DNA of 64,000 nt from Roseovarius mucosus (lineage in GTDB: Bacteria > Pseudomonadota > Alphaproteobacteria > Rhodobacterales > Rhodobacteraceae): NCBI RefSeq assembly GCF_002080415.1, contig NZ_CP020474.1, forward strand, positions 2,927,501 to 2,991,500, read 5' to 3'. The stretch's first letter is position 1. Each line of letters starts with the position of its first letter. The notes below the pieces were generated by a model, which was not told the origin of the DNA, did not search any database, and saw only the letters and a list, made by a program, of their open reading frames with translations. The translations under genes were made by a program, and so were the position numbers. Positions 8,947-18,059 of the stretch are shown piece after piece.

Positions 8947-10238
8947 ATGGCCCCCTTGTCATGGCTGCGGCCTTCGTCTTTGCGATGGCGATCGGCGTGC
9001 CCATTCCCTTCGCCGCCGGGCTGGCCACGGTCGCAGGCCTGCTGATCGCGGACATTCCCCTCACCCTGATGGCGCAGGCGGCCTGGACAGCGTTCGAGCC
9101 GTTTCCGCTGGTGACCATCCCGCTCTTCATCCTTGCGGGACAGTTGATGGAACAGGGCGGCATGTCGGAAAAGCTGGTCACCATCGCAAAGCGCCTTGTG
9201 GGCGCCTACAAGGGCGGCATGGGGCTGGTGACGGTGGTGGCCTGCATGTTTTTCGCCGCGCTCTCGGGGTCTGGTCCCGCGACCACCGCCGCTATCGGCT
9301 CGATCACCATCCCCGCGATGCAGAAAGAGGGTTACCGCTCGCGCTTTGCCGGGGCCATCGCCGCCTCGGCGGGTGCGCTTGGCAGCATGATCCCGCCCTC
9401 CAACCTCCTGATCATCTTCGCGCTGGTCACCGATGTTTCCATTCCGCGCCTCTTTCTGGCGGGGATCCTGCCGGGTCTTATCCTGGGGCTGATGCTGATG
9501 GTCGTGGTTTTCGTCATCTCGTGGAAGAATGGCTATGGCGGCACCGAAGAGCGGTTTCGCTGGGGTCCGCTGCTCTGGGCGTTATGGGATGGCAAATGGG
9601 CGGTTTTCGCACCGATCCTGATCCTTGGTGGCATCTATGCCGGTATCTTCACCCCGTCCGAGGCGGCGGCAGTGGCAGTCGCATATGGTCTGTTTGTCGG
9701 GCTTTTCGTCTACAAGGGCCTGACATGGGTCAAGCTGCTGCACGCGTTCAAGTTCACCGCCATCGTCATTGGCACGGTGCTGTTTATCCTCGGCTCCACC
9801 AAGGCATTCGGCCAGTTGGTGACGATCTTCGACATTCCCAGCGATATCCTCACGCTGTTTCAGGGGCTGATCGCCTATCCGTGGCTGATCATGCTGTTCA
9901 TCGGGATCTTCTACATCCTCGTCGGCATGTGGCTGGAAAGCATTCCGCAGATCATCATCTTCACCGCCGTGTTCTTTCCGCTGGTGACCAGCCTCGGCAT
10001 CGACCCGGTGGTGTTCGGCATCTTCACCGTAATGACCTGCGAGATCGGCTTTCTGACACCGCCCATTGGCGTCAATCTCTTCGTCGCAGCTCGGATCAGC
10101 AAAATCTCGATCGAAGATATATCTGTCGGAGTGCTGCCGCTGCTCATTCCATACATACTGATGATCCTGATACTCGTCTTTTTCTCGGATTGGGTGACCT
10201 GGCTTCCCAATCTCGTCTACGGCCCGCAACTGAGGTAA
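8943..10238 (+). CDS. TRAP transporter large permease (DctM)
   Basis: This 431-residue protein with about twelve membrane helices is the DctM-type ion-coupled permease, which uses a sodium or proton gradient to move the ligand presented by DctP. Family signatures include FFAALSGSGPATTAAIGSI, the SMIPPSNLLI helix-break motif and FLTPPIGVNLF near the end. Translation is coupled to DctQ by an ATGA overlap, and the formamidase-like gene starts four bases after its stop. Confidence 0.95.
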   Translation: MNGPLVMAAAFVFAMAIGVPIPFAAGLATVAGLLIADIPLTLMAQAAWTAFEPFPLVTIPLFILAGQLMEQGGMSEKLVTIAKRLVGAYKGGMGLVTVVACMFFAALSGSGPATTAAIGSITIPAMQKEGYRSRFAGAIAASAGALGSMIPPSNLLIIFALVTDVSIPRLFLAGILPGLILGLMLMVVVFVISWKNGYGGTEERFRWGPLLWALWDGKWAVFAPILILGGIYAGIFTPSEAAAVAVAYGLFVGLFVYKGLTWVKLLHAFKFTAIVIGTVLFILGSTKAFGQLVTIFDIPSDILTLFQGLIAYPWLIMLFIGIFYILVGMWLESIPQIIIFTAVFFPLVTSLGIDPVVFGIFTVMTCEIGFLTPPIGVNLFVAARISKISIEDISVGVLPLLIPYILMILILVFFSDWVTWLPNLVYGPQLR

Positions 10239-10242
10239 GCGC

Positions 10243-12345
10243 ATGAATGAAGTCCCCCTAACCGGCTATACCGACCGTCTCTCGGCGCGGCCGGGCGAAG
10301 AGATCGCCTTCAAGGTCTCGTCGACCAGTGGTGGCCGCTATCGCGCATGGCTGGCCCGGTCGATCTGCGCCGATCCGAACCCAGAGGGCATGGGCATCAC
10401 CGAAGAGGATGCCAGCGCGTGGTTCGCACCGCGCGACCTGCCCGCCCGGCATCAGCCGTTCTTTCCCGGCTCCTACGGCCTGAGCGACGCGGCCATCACG
10501 CTGCCCGCGCAGGGCAACGTCACTCTGTCCGCCACGATCCAACCCACGCACCTCAATGGAGGCGATCAGGCGGTTCTGTCCTGCGGTCCACTGACAATGG
10601 GGCTCAATGCAGAGGGCTGCGTTTTCGTAGCGGCGGGTGCGGCACGGGTCACGTCACCGGTGCCGCTGCCGACGCATCGCTGGGCGCAGATCGAGGTACG
10701 GCTGACGGAGGGGCGTGCCACACTTGTCCAGACAGTTCTGGGGCATCACAGCTGCGAGACGCATGAGGCAAGCGGTGCGCTGCCGCGCGCCGCGATCACG
10801 GCCCCTGTCGTTCTTGCCGCAGGTTGGGCTGATACCCGGGCGACGACTTTTTTCAACGGCAAGATCGAGGGCCCGACCATCACAGGCCCAGACGGGCTGA
10901 TCGCGGTCTGGGATCTGGCCACGGCGATTCCGTCTGCCCGCGTGCCCGCGCTGACCGGACCGGCCTTGTCGCTAGTCAACTTTCCCACCCGTGCGATGAC
11001 CGGCTCGCAATGGGACGCCTCCGAGATGTGCTGGCGGCACAAGCCCGAACATTACGGTGCGATCCATTTCCACGAGGACGATATCTATGATTTCGGCTGG
11101 CAGACCGATTTCACCCTGACCGTCCCTGAGGACATGCCCTCGGGCGTCTATATCATGCATATCGAGGGCGATCATGGCAGCGACGCCTTGCCGTTCTATA
11201 TCTGTCCACCTCAGGGCATACGGCCCGCCGATCTCTGCGTGTTGATCCCGACCTTTACCTATGTGGTCTACGGCAACCATGCCCGGCCCGATTACGACCC
11301 GGCATGGCAGAGCCGCATGCGCGACTGGGGTGCCTATCCGCATAATCCGGCGGAATATCGCGAGTATGGCCTGTCGACCTACAACACCCATTCCGACGGG
11401 TCAGGTATTTGTCACGCTTCGCATCGGCGGCCGCTCTTCAATCTGCGGCCCGGATTTCTGACCTTCGGCGCGACGGGATGCTCTGGACTGCGGCATTTCG
11501 CGGCCGACAGCCACCTGATCAGCTGGCTGCATGCCAAGGGCCTAGAGTATGATATCGTTACAGATCACGAGTTGCATGCCGAAGGGGCTGAGGTTCTGGC
11601 GGGGTACAAGGCCGTTACCACCACCACCCACCCCGAATACCACACTGCCGAGACGCTGGACGCGCTGCGTGATTACCGCGATTCCGGCGGCAATCTGCTC
11701 TATCTGGGGGGCAACGGATTCTACTGGCGCATCGCGCGGCATACAGAGAATGACAGCCTTCTCGAAATCCGCCGGGCCGAGGACGGTATCCGCGCATGGG
11801 CCGCGGAACCGGGCGAGTATTACAACGCCTTCGATGGCACCTATGGCGGTCTTTGGCGGCGCAGTGGGCGGGCACCGCAGGCCCTCGTCGGGATCGGCTT
11901 TGCCGCGCAAGGCGAGTTTTACGGCGCACCTTATCAGCGGATGTGCTTTGATCCGAAGTTTGACTGGCTCTTCGAGGGGGTGACCGAGGATCTCTTTGGC
12001 GATTACGGGTTCAGTGGCAATGGCGCGGCGGGGTTTGAGCTTGACCATGTCGACCATCGCATCGGCTCGCCGCTGGACCACGTTTTGCTGGCACGCTCGG
12101 CAGGCGACAATCAGGCCTTCATGCTGGTCCCCGAAGAGCAGCTTACCCACCTGACCAACCTGACCGGTGGGTCCGAGGAAGACGCCAAACACGCAGATCT
12201 GATCTATTTCGACCTGCCAAAAGGTGGATCGGTCTTTTCGGTCGGGTCGATCACCTTTTGCGGCAGCTTGCCATGGAACGGCTTCGACAATGATGTCTCG
12301 CGCCTGTTGGACAATTTCCTGCGCTGTAAACTGGGGCAGCAGTAA
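10243..12345 (+). CDS. N,N-dimethylformamidase large-subunit-like protein
   Basis: This 700-residue protein resembles DmfA2, the catalytic large subunit of N,N-dimethylformamidase, an iron enzyme that cleaves DMF to dimethylamine and formate. The N-terminal ~250 residues look like a LamG/concanavalin-type beta-sandwich. The C-terminal half carries the DMFase fold with GLSTYNTHSDGSG, THPEY (Tyr466), GGNGFYW (Tyr494) and AQGEFYG (Glu558). These Tyr and Glu residues are candidates for the Tyr/Tyr/Glu iron site, but I could not align the spacing exactly. No small-subunit gene (DmfA1) is adjacent. As the last gene of a LysR-controlled TRAP operon, it probably hydrolyses the imported amide. The true substrate is open. 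Confidence 0.8.
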   Translation: MNEVPLTGYTDRLSARPGEEIAFKVSSTSGGRYRAWLARSICADPNPEGMGITEEDASAWFAPRDLPARHQPFFPGSYGLSDAAITLPAQGNVTLSATIQPTHLNGGDQAVLSCGPLTMGLNAEGCVFVAAGAARVTSPVPLPTHRWAQIEVRLTEGRATLVQTVLGHHSCETHEASGALPRAAITAPVVLAAGWADTRATTFFNGKIEGPTITGPDGLIAVWDLATAIPSARVPALTGPALSLVNFPTRAMTGSQWDASEMCWRHKPEHYGAIHFHEDDIYDFGWQTDFTLTVPEDMPSGVYIMHIEGDHGSDALPFYICPPQGIRPADLCVLIPTFTYVVYGNHARPDYDPAWQSRMRDWGAYPHNPAEYREYGLSTYNTHSDGSGICHASHRRPLFNLRPGFLTFGATGCSGLRHFAADSHLISWLHAKGLEYDIVTDHELHAEGAEVLAGYKAVTTTTHPEYHTAETLDALRDYRDSGGNLLYLGGNGFYWRIARHTENDSLLEIRRAEDGIRAWAAEPGEYYNAFDGTYGGLWRRSGRAPQALVGIGFAAQGEFYGAPYQRMCFDPKFDWLFEGVTEDLFGDYGFSGNGAAGFELDHVDHRIGSPLDHVLLARSAGDNQAFMLVPEEQLTHLTNLTGGSEEDAKHADLIYFDLPKGGSVFSVGSITFCGSLPWNGFDNDVSRLLDNFLRCKLGQQ

Positions 12346-12425
12346 ACCCGAGTTATCCGTGTTCAAGAAGGCCCGGTGATTAAAGCCATTCAAGCGGCGA
12401 CTAACTCTTGATCATCGGTTTAAAA

Positions 12426-12443
12426 GCCGCCCCTTCGGGCGGC
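12426..12443 (+). terminator. Hairpin after formamidase-like gene
   Basis: Seven-base arms GCCGCCC / GGGCGGC flank a CTTC loop, followed by TCCTT. The hairpin lies between convergent genes and could stop transcripts from either side. The U-tract is weak on the plus strand; reading the minus strand, TTTT follows the stem. Confidence 0.65.
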
Positions 12444-12545
12444 TCCTTGCGTGATGCCGGCGTGTGAACAATAGGTCATCACCGAATAGTAGACACTATC
12501 GGGGCATCATGTCGCTGCCGCGTATGGCCTGAGGGCCTCAGGCGT

Positions 12546-13724
12546 TCAAGCCGCGCAGCGCGTATTCAGAGGAGAGGTTTCAGGACTATCGGCTGTGACG
12601 TGGTGGATACCCAGAAGGGCACGCAATGAAGGTGGCATTAGGCGGCGTGCCGTAATGCGCGGCAACGCCATTTCCCGTATCAGCCTGTCGCCGCCGTACA
12701 TGGCGAGGTACTCTGCGTGGTTGTCAAACGCATCTCGTCCAGTGTAATCGACGAAGCTCTCTGTCGGAAGACCCTCCGCGAGAATGACATCGTGTTCGTC
12801 AATCTCAATGTGATAGACGGTATAGCTATTCTCTAACTCGGTGAGGGGAACGGTGACGATAGTCGTACCATTGACCAAAACGCCTGCATTCACCAACACG
12901 CCGTCGATCACCACAGCATGATCAGCCGTCAAAGTTAAGTCTGCGATGGGCAACCCTTCGCCAAGTGCGCCCGCCATGATCCGAACTGGCAGGGCATCGG
13001 GACGGCCAAATTTCGTGGACAAGGTCTGTCTGGCCAACCAGACAATTGGAACAATACGACCGGAGGCCGTCATGATCTGATCACCGACGGCGAGCTCTTC
13101 TATTGCCTTCATGCCTGACGGTGTCGCGATCCGAGAGCCTGCAAAAAAGCAATTCGGCTCTCCGGGGCTCGGCGTTTGGGTCTCAAAGGTATCTTCACCA
13201 TCCGTCACGCGCGCAATGCTTTGATCCGCGCCTGCGGCTGTGACGACGTCAATGCCAACCTGATTGGCTGGATTTAATCCTGCAGCGATGATGTCGTCGC
13301 CCAGAAATGCATTCCCACCGTTCTCTTGCAAGACGATGAAATCGCCCTCGGGGTTTGCCAGGAACAAATTGACATCGGCGCTCTGGTTCATTGCGATGTC
13401 GGCAACTGCGCCTTGGCCAGTGATGTTCGACGGCATGGTCGCAGTGAGGCTGCCGTTGTTGGAGACTATCGTGTAGGTCTCTCCGGCTGCGAGGGTGGTT
13501 CCTCCCGGCACGGTGTGGGCCAACTGAGACACAAGCCCGTTATTGATATGGAAATATTGATACCCACTGATGTCGATCGAGGACGCGCTGGTGTTCACTA
13601 ACTCGACATAGGCCTCGACCCCGCCATTCGCTTGACCATCGCCGTTGTAATCCGTCGTGAATGAAATCGAATGCCACTCGTTGAACGCAATACCACCGTC
13701 AAGAACATTGCTCGTGATCGCCAT
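12546..13724 (-). CDS. Lamin-tail/Hint-domain protein
   Basis: This 392-residue protein has two parts. The N-terminal part (about 5-125) resembles a lamin-tail beta-sandwich (EAYVELVNTSASSIDISGYQYF). A C-terminal Hint_2 domain (about 190-340) starts at the splice-like site NCFFAGSRIATPSGMKAIEE and includes LTADHAVVIDG, as in intein/hedgehog-type autoprocessing modules found in many Roseobacter surface proteins. The catalytic Cys of the CF-AGS motif is present. The ATG at 13724 follows TTGGAGGTC; an ATG 15 bases upstream lacks a site. There is no classical signal peptide, so export may be by type I secretion. Its biological role is unknown. Confidence 0.8.
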   Translation of the reverse strand: MAITSNVLDGGIAFNEWHSISFTTDYNGDGQANGGVEAYVELVNTSASSIDISGYQYFHINNGLVSQLAHTVPGGTTLAAGETYTIVSNNGSLTATMPSNITGQGAVADIAMNQSADVNLFLANPEGDFIVLQENGGNAFLGDDIIAAGLNPANQVGIDVVTAAGADQSIARVTDGEDTFETQTPSPGEPNCFFAGSRIATPSGMKAIEELAVGDQIMTASGRIVPIVWLARQTLSTKFGRPDALPVRIMAGALGEGLPIADLTLTADHAVVIDGVLVNAGVLVNGTTIVTVPLTELENSYTVYHIEIDEHDVILAEGLPTESFVDYTGRDAFDNHAEYLAMYGGDRLIREMALPRITARRLMPPSLRALLGIHHVTADSPETSPLNTRCAA

Positions 13725-13739
13725 AAAGACCTCCAACAT

Positions 13740-14574
13740 CTGTCAATTTAATTTGTGAAACAGCGTGCAGAGTCTTTGACAATAACACAACCGCTTATTG
13801 TGATTTCAAATCAAGGTTGCGGATACTTGGATAAAATCATCCTGGCCAGCACTGCCTGTTCGATCGGGTCAGAGCACTGTGCTGATTGATTTGGAACCCA
13901 TTTTTAGATGATGTTTCAGCGGCTTATGCAAATGGCCACTTTTAGGCGACCCGCCAATCTTACGGCATGGCCAAATAGGCGAAGTTGGTGTCTTTGACAT
14001 TGCTGATGATTTTGGCAAGGCACCAAATATTGAGGAAAATGTCCGTCGCCAAATGAAATGGGACATCAGACGGGTTTGAGCATGTGAGGTTCAGTTTGTT
14101 TGTGTGATTGATTATGCGGCTTGTATTTGATGTTCCAAGCGGCGTTGGCGGATGGTCTGGGTTTTGAAATTTTCCCTCTCATGCAGGATGGATTTCTCGC
14201 GGACAAAGTCTACGTGGACGAGTGTGACGTTGTTTGCACACACGTGATTGCGCTGGCCCTCATTCTGTCTCCAAACCGTCGTTTTGAGTTGGGCGAAGGT
14301 GCCCTTCAAACGCTCTTCCAAGCCGGAGGTACACCAGCCGAACACGCGCTGCCGGTCAGCGGGCTTGAACTGACCCGGCACTGGCAGTTGGCGCGGGCCG
14401 ATGACGGACAGATTGTGCTGTGGCAATCCTGGCGGCGGCGTACCGGGGCCAAGGCGCTGTGGCGGTCAACACTCCGCTCTCACACGGTCATGCTTTCCCG
14501 CTCAAGACGGTCGCCCGGCCCTCAGAGGGCGCGCAAGGATCTAAGATCCTCCAGGTGACAGGACGGATTGCCGC
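13740..14574. other. Gene-poor region, possible IS scars
   Basis: No supported gene is visible. At 13905-13960 the sequence reads like a terminal repeat region of an IS21-type element (CAGCGGCTTATGCAAATGG). On the minus strand, 14112-14330 has a short open frame with a basic Arg/Gln-rich end (RRLEHQIQAA) whose partner sequence is missing. Composition is less GC-rich than the flanks. I interpret it as mobile-element debris upstream of the dctB-like gene, with low certainty. Confidence 0.35.
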
Positions 14575-16482
14575 ATGGCCGGACGTGGTGATACATATCT
14601 CTTTATGGTGCAAGGTATCGCTCAGGCCGCACAGATGCGGCGGCATTCGGGTTTTCTGGTCTGGCTGGTGCTTGGCCTGATCATTCTGTGGGGCGGAGGT
14701 GCCTTGGTGCATGCACAGGCCACCCGCGTCTTTCTGAACGAGGCCGCAGGGCGCGCCGAGGGAACGCTACAGCTTGCGACGACAGCGTTGGATGGGTATC
14801 TGGAGCGGTTCGAGAGGTTGCCGCCATTGCTGGCCCGGCAACAGCCCATTCTTGATCTGGCCGAAGCCCCCGATGATCCGGCTCGGGTCGACGCCGCCAA
14901 TCGTTTCTTGCGCGATGTAACCGGTGTTCTGGGCGCATCGGACATCTATTTCATGGATACCACCGGCCTGACACGCGCCGCCAGCAACTTTGATCTGCCG
15001 CGCAGCTTTGTTGGCGGCAATTTCGCATTCCGCCCCTATTTCAGCGATGCCGTGGCCTCTGGCGCTGGCAGTTTTTATGCGCTGGGAACAACGTCGCGCA
15101 AGCGGGGCTATTACTTTGGTGCCCCTGTTCGCAACGGTGACACATTGCTGGGGGTGGTCGCCCTCAAGATCGACGTGGAAAGTGTCGAGGCCGCTTGGTC
15201 CGGCGCGGATTACCATGTGATTGTGACCGATCCCAAAGGTGTCGTCTTTTTGTCCAGCAACCCGGCCTGGCGTTTTGGCATGACACGGCCCCTGACCTCT
15301 GAGGGGCAGGATCTGCTTGAAACCACGCGCCGCTATGCAGATTCACCCCTCTTCGACATCCCCCTGCGCGCGCAGACCACCGCACAGGGCCATGTCCTAT
15401 GGGAAATATCCCTGTCCGCTCTACCCGGCGCGCAGGGGCAGGGCGAGTATCTTCTGGCCTCTGCCGCGATGCCCGAGGCGGATTGGACACTGACCGTCAT
15501 GCAAAACACCGCGCCAGCAAGGGCGCAGGCTTTGACCTTCACGGCGGGTGCGGTTCTGGCGCTGGCGCTGATCGGGATGATGGTTGCGGTCGTGCGGCAA
15601 CGCCGCGCGCGATTGCGCGACCTGCTGGTGATGCAGGCGGCGGCCAAGGTTCAGCTTGAGGCGCGGGTTGCCGAACGCACCCGCGAACTGGCTGATGTGA
15701 ACGAGGCCCTTGGGGCCGAGGTTGCCGAAAGACGTCTGGTCGAGGTCAATCTGCGCCGCGCGCAGGATGATCTGGTGCAGGCGGCCAAGCTGGCGGCGTT
15801 GGGCCAGATGTCCGCAGCTCTTGGCCATGAGGTGAACCAACCTTTGGGCGCGCTGCGCAACTATGCCGAAAACGCCGTGGCGCTGTTGACCCGTGATCGC
15901 AAAGCCGAGACGCAGACCGCGCTGGAGCGTATTCTGGACATGGCGGACCGCATCAGCGCCATCGCCCGGCGGCTGCATACCTTTGGCCGCAGGCCGGGGC
16001 AGCAATTGGGCGCGGTCGATGTCACCGAAGCGATCGAGGCGGCGCAGGAAATCGCAGGCCCGCGGCTGCGTCAGGTCGGGGCTACGCTGAGCGTGGACAT
16101 TGCGCCCGGCCTGTCATTGGTGCGGGCGGGACCGGTGCGGCTGCAACAGGTGCTGGTCAATCTGTTGACCAATGCCGCCGACGCGGTCGCCGACCGCGCC
16201 GAGCGGCGCATTCTGCTGACCGCCCGCGACGAGGCCGAAGCCGTCGTTCTGCGGGTCGAAGACAGTGGCACAGGCGTGCCGCCCGATATCGCGCTGCGTA
16301 TCTTTGATCCTTTCTTCTCGACCAAGGGCGTGGGCAATGGCCTTGGGCTGGGTCTGTCCATCACCTACAACATCATCAAGGATTTTGACGGCGCCATTGC
16401 CTTGGTGCCCGGCACGCTTGGCGGCGCGGGCTTTGAGGTGCGGCTGATGTCGGCCCCCAAACAGGACCTTGCTGCAGAATGA
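14575..16482 (+). CDS. dctB: DctB-like sensor histidine kinase
   Basis: This is a 635-residue membrane kinase. The order is: a TM helix (about 25-45), a periplasmic double-Cache sensor (about 55-310) with FDLPRSFVGGNFAFRPYF and the RGYYFGAPV segment typical of DctB, a second TM (about 325-345), a coiled coil, a HisKA domain with phospho-acceptor His418 in LGHEVNQPLG, and a HATPase domain with N box LLTNAADAV and G boxes DSGTGVPP and GNGLGLGLS. DctB proteins sense small carboxylates and phosphorylate DctD. The stop overlaps the start of the dctD-like gene (ATGA). Its target is presumably the TAXI transporter just downstream. Confidence 0.93.
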   Translation: MAGRGDTYLFMVQGIAQAAQMRRHSGFLVWLVLGLIILWGGGALVHAQATRVFLNEAAGRAEGTLQLATTALDGYLERFERLPPLLARQQPILDLAEAPDDPARVDAANRFLRDVTGVLGASDIYFMDTTGLTRAASNFDLPRSFVGGNFAFRPYFSDAVASGAGSFYALGTTSRKRGYYFGAPVRNGDTLLGVVALKIDVESVEAAWSGADYHVIVTDPKGVVFLSSNPAWRFGMTRPLTSEGQDLLETTRRYADSPLFDIPLRAQTTAQGHVLWEISLSALPGAQGQGEYLLASAAMPEADWTLTVMQNTAPARAQALTFTAGAVLALALIGMMVAVVRQRRARLRDLLVMQAAAKVQLEARVAERTRELADVNEALGAEVAERRLVEVNLRRAQDDLVQAAKLAALGQMSAALGHEVNQPLGALRNYAENAVALLTRDRKAETQTALERILDMADRISAIARRLHTFGRRPGQQLGAVDVTEAIEAAQEIAGPRLRQVGATLSVDIAPGLSLVRAGPVRLQQVLVNLLTNAADAVADRAERRILLTARDEAEAVVLRVEDSGTGVPPDIALRIFDPFFSTKGVGNGLGLGLSITYNIIKDFDGAIALVPGTLGGAGFEVRLMSAPKQDLAAE

Positions 16483-17855
16483 GCCTTCCCGTTTTCATCC
16501 CGCGCGTGCTTATCGTCGACGATGATGCAGACCTGCGGGCCTCGACCGTGCAGGCGCTGGAAATTGCGGGCGCTGCGGTTCAGGATCTGTCCTCGGCAGA
16601 ACGCGCGCTGGATTTCATCAGCTTTGGCTTTCCCGGCGTGGTGCTAAGCGACATCCGCATGCCCGGCATGGACGGGCTGACACTGATGAGCCGCATCCAC
16701 GAGATCGACCGCGAGATTCCGGTGATCCTGATGACCGGGCATGGCGATGTGCAACTGGCTGTGCGCGCGATGCGCGAAGGGGCGCATGACTTCATCGAGA
16801 AACCCTTTTCCGCAAGTCAGATGACCGAGCTGGTTGCCCGTGCCCTCAGCTTCCGCCGCTTGGTGCTGGAAAACCGGGTGTTGCGCGCGGCGGTAGGGCA
16901 GGCCGATGATCTGGAGCAGCGGCTGATCGGGCGCTCGAACGCGATGATCGACCTGCGCCGCCGCATCCGCACCATTGGCCCCGCCGAAACCGATGTGCTG
17001 ATCGTGGGTGAAACCGGGGCGGGCAAGGAAGTGGTCGCGCGCGCGCTGCATGATCTGTCGCCAAGGGCGCGGCGGCCTTTTGTCGTCATCGACTGCGCAG
17101 CGATCCCGGCCCCCCTGATTGAAAGCGAATTGTTCGGCCATGAACAGGGTGCCTTTGCCGGGGCTATGCGGGCCCGGACGGGCAAGTTTGAACACGCTTC
17201 GGGCGGAACCGTGCTGCTTGACGACATTGCCGCCTTGCCGCCCCCCCTTCAGGGCAAACTGCTGCGCGTGGTCGAGGATCGCGTCGTCACCCGCCTTGGC
17301 TCGAACGAGGCGTATACGCTCGATATCCGTATCATCGCTACGGCACGCGTGCCCCTGATCGGCGAAGTTGATGCGGGCCGTTTTCGCGCCGACCTTCTCT
17401 ATCGTCTGAATGTCGTGACGCTGGACGTGCCCCCCTTGGCCGACCGGCGCGAGGATATCGCGCTGTTATTCCTGCGTCTCTTGGCAGAAGCTGCGGCCCG
17501 TCACCGGGTTGATACCGTACCAGAGGTTCCGCCCGCCCTTTTGGCCAACATTGCCGCCCGCGAATGGCCCGGTAACGTGCGCGAGCTGCGCAACGCAGCC
17601 GATCGCTTCGCGCTGGGTTTGGGCCTGCAAACCGATGACGAGAAAACACCCGCGCCGCAGCGCCTTGCCGACCGCGTCGCAGCCTTCGAACGGCGCGAGA
17701 TCGAGGCGGTACTGGCAGCCAATGGTGGCTCCCTCAAACCCGTCTACGAGGCTCTTGGGCTTAGTCGGAAGTCGCTTTACGAAAAAATCCAGAAACTTGG
17801 AATCGACAAAACAGCCTTCATTCTGGATGCCGAGGGGCGGGATCAGGACGGATAG
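16479..17855 (+). CDS. dctD: DctD-like AAA+ response regulator, atypical
   Basis: This 458-residue regulator is built like a sigma-54 activator: receiver (1-125, Asp58 in LSDIRMPG), AAA+ domain (about 145-375, Walker A GETGAGKE) and a Fis-type helix-turn-helix at the end (LGLSRKSLYEKIQ). Two hallmarks deviate. The sigma-54 contact loop GAFTGA is GAFAGA (residues 224-229), and the Walker B pair is Asp-Asp (248-249, LLDDIA) where Asp-Glu is usual. This raises the possibility of sigma-54-independent action, as known for Rhodobacter NtrC. It is partnered with the DctB-like kinase and probably controls the TAXI-TRAP operon. Confidence 0.9.
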   Translation: MSLPVFIPRVLIVDDDADLRASTVQALEIAGAAVQDLSSAERALDFISFGFPGVVLSDIRMPGMDGLTLMSRIHEIDREIPVILMTGHGDVQLAVRAMREGAHDFIEKPFSASQMTELVARALSFRRLVLENRVLRAAVGQADDLEQRLIGRSNAMIDLRRRIRTIGPAETDVLIVGETGAGKEVVARALHDLSPRARRPFVVIDCAAIPAPLIESELFGHEQGAFAGAMRARTGKFEHASGGTVLLDDIAALPPPLQGKLLRVVEDRVVTRLGSNEAYTLDIRIIATARVPLIGEVDAGRFRADLLYRLNVVTLDVPPLADRREDIALLFLRLLAEAAARHRVDTVPEVPPALLANIAAREWPGNVRELRNAADRFALGLGLQTDDEKTPAPQRLADRVAAFERREIEAVLAANGGSLKPVYEALGLSRKSLYEKIQKLGIDKTAFILDAEGRDQDG

Positions 17856-18059
17856 GCGGATTTCGTAACGCTTTTTTGGTCCAATGTCCCCTTTTACACC
17901 CATCACGCCAATTTGAGGCCCGTTATCTGCGCGGCCTCCTTTGAAATAGGTTGATGACTTTCGGAAAACCGCTTTATTGCTGCTAACCCCGCCATGAAGC
18001 AACGGCGGCGGTGCAAAAGCAAGACAACGATCACCTTGTTGAACTCTGGGAGGAGTCAC

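Noticed and set aside
8918..10246. A 442-residue frame overlapping the DctM gene
   Set aside because: It is a +1 shadow of a clear DctM permease; composition is Arg/His/Gly-rich and no membrane helices appear.
17870..18059. Possible sigma-54 promoter before the TAXI operon
   Set aside because: No GG-N10-GC element with correct flanks was found; the nearest candidates have wrong spacing.
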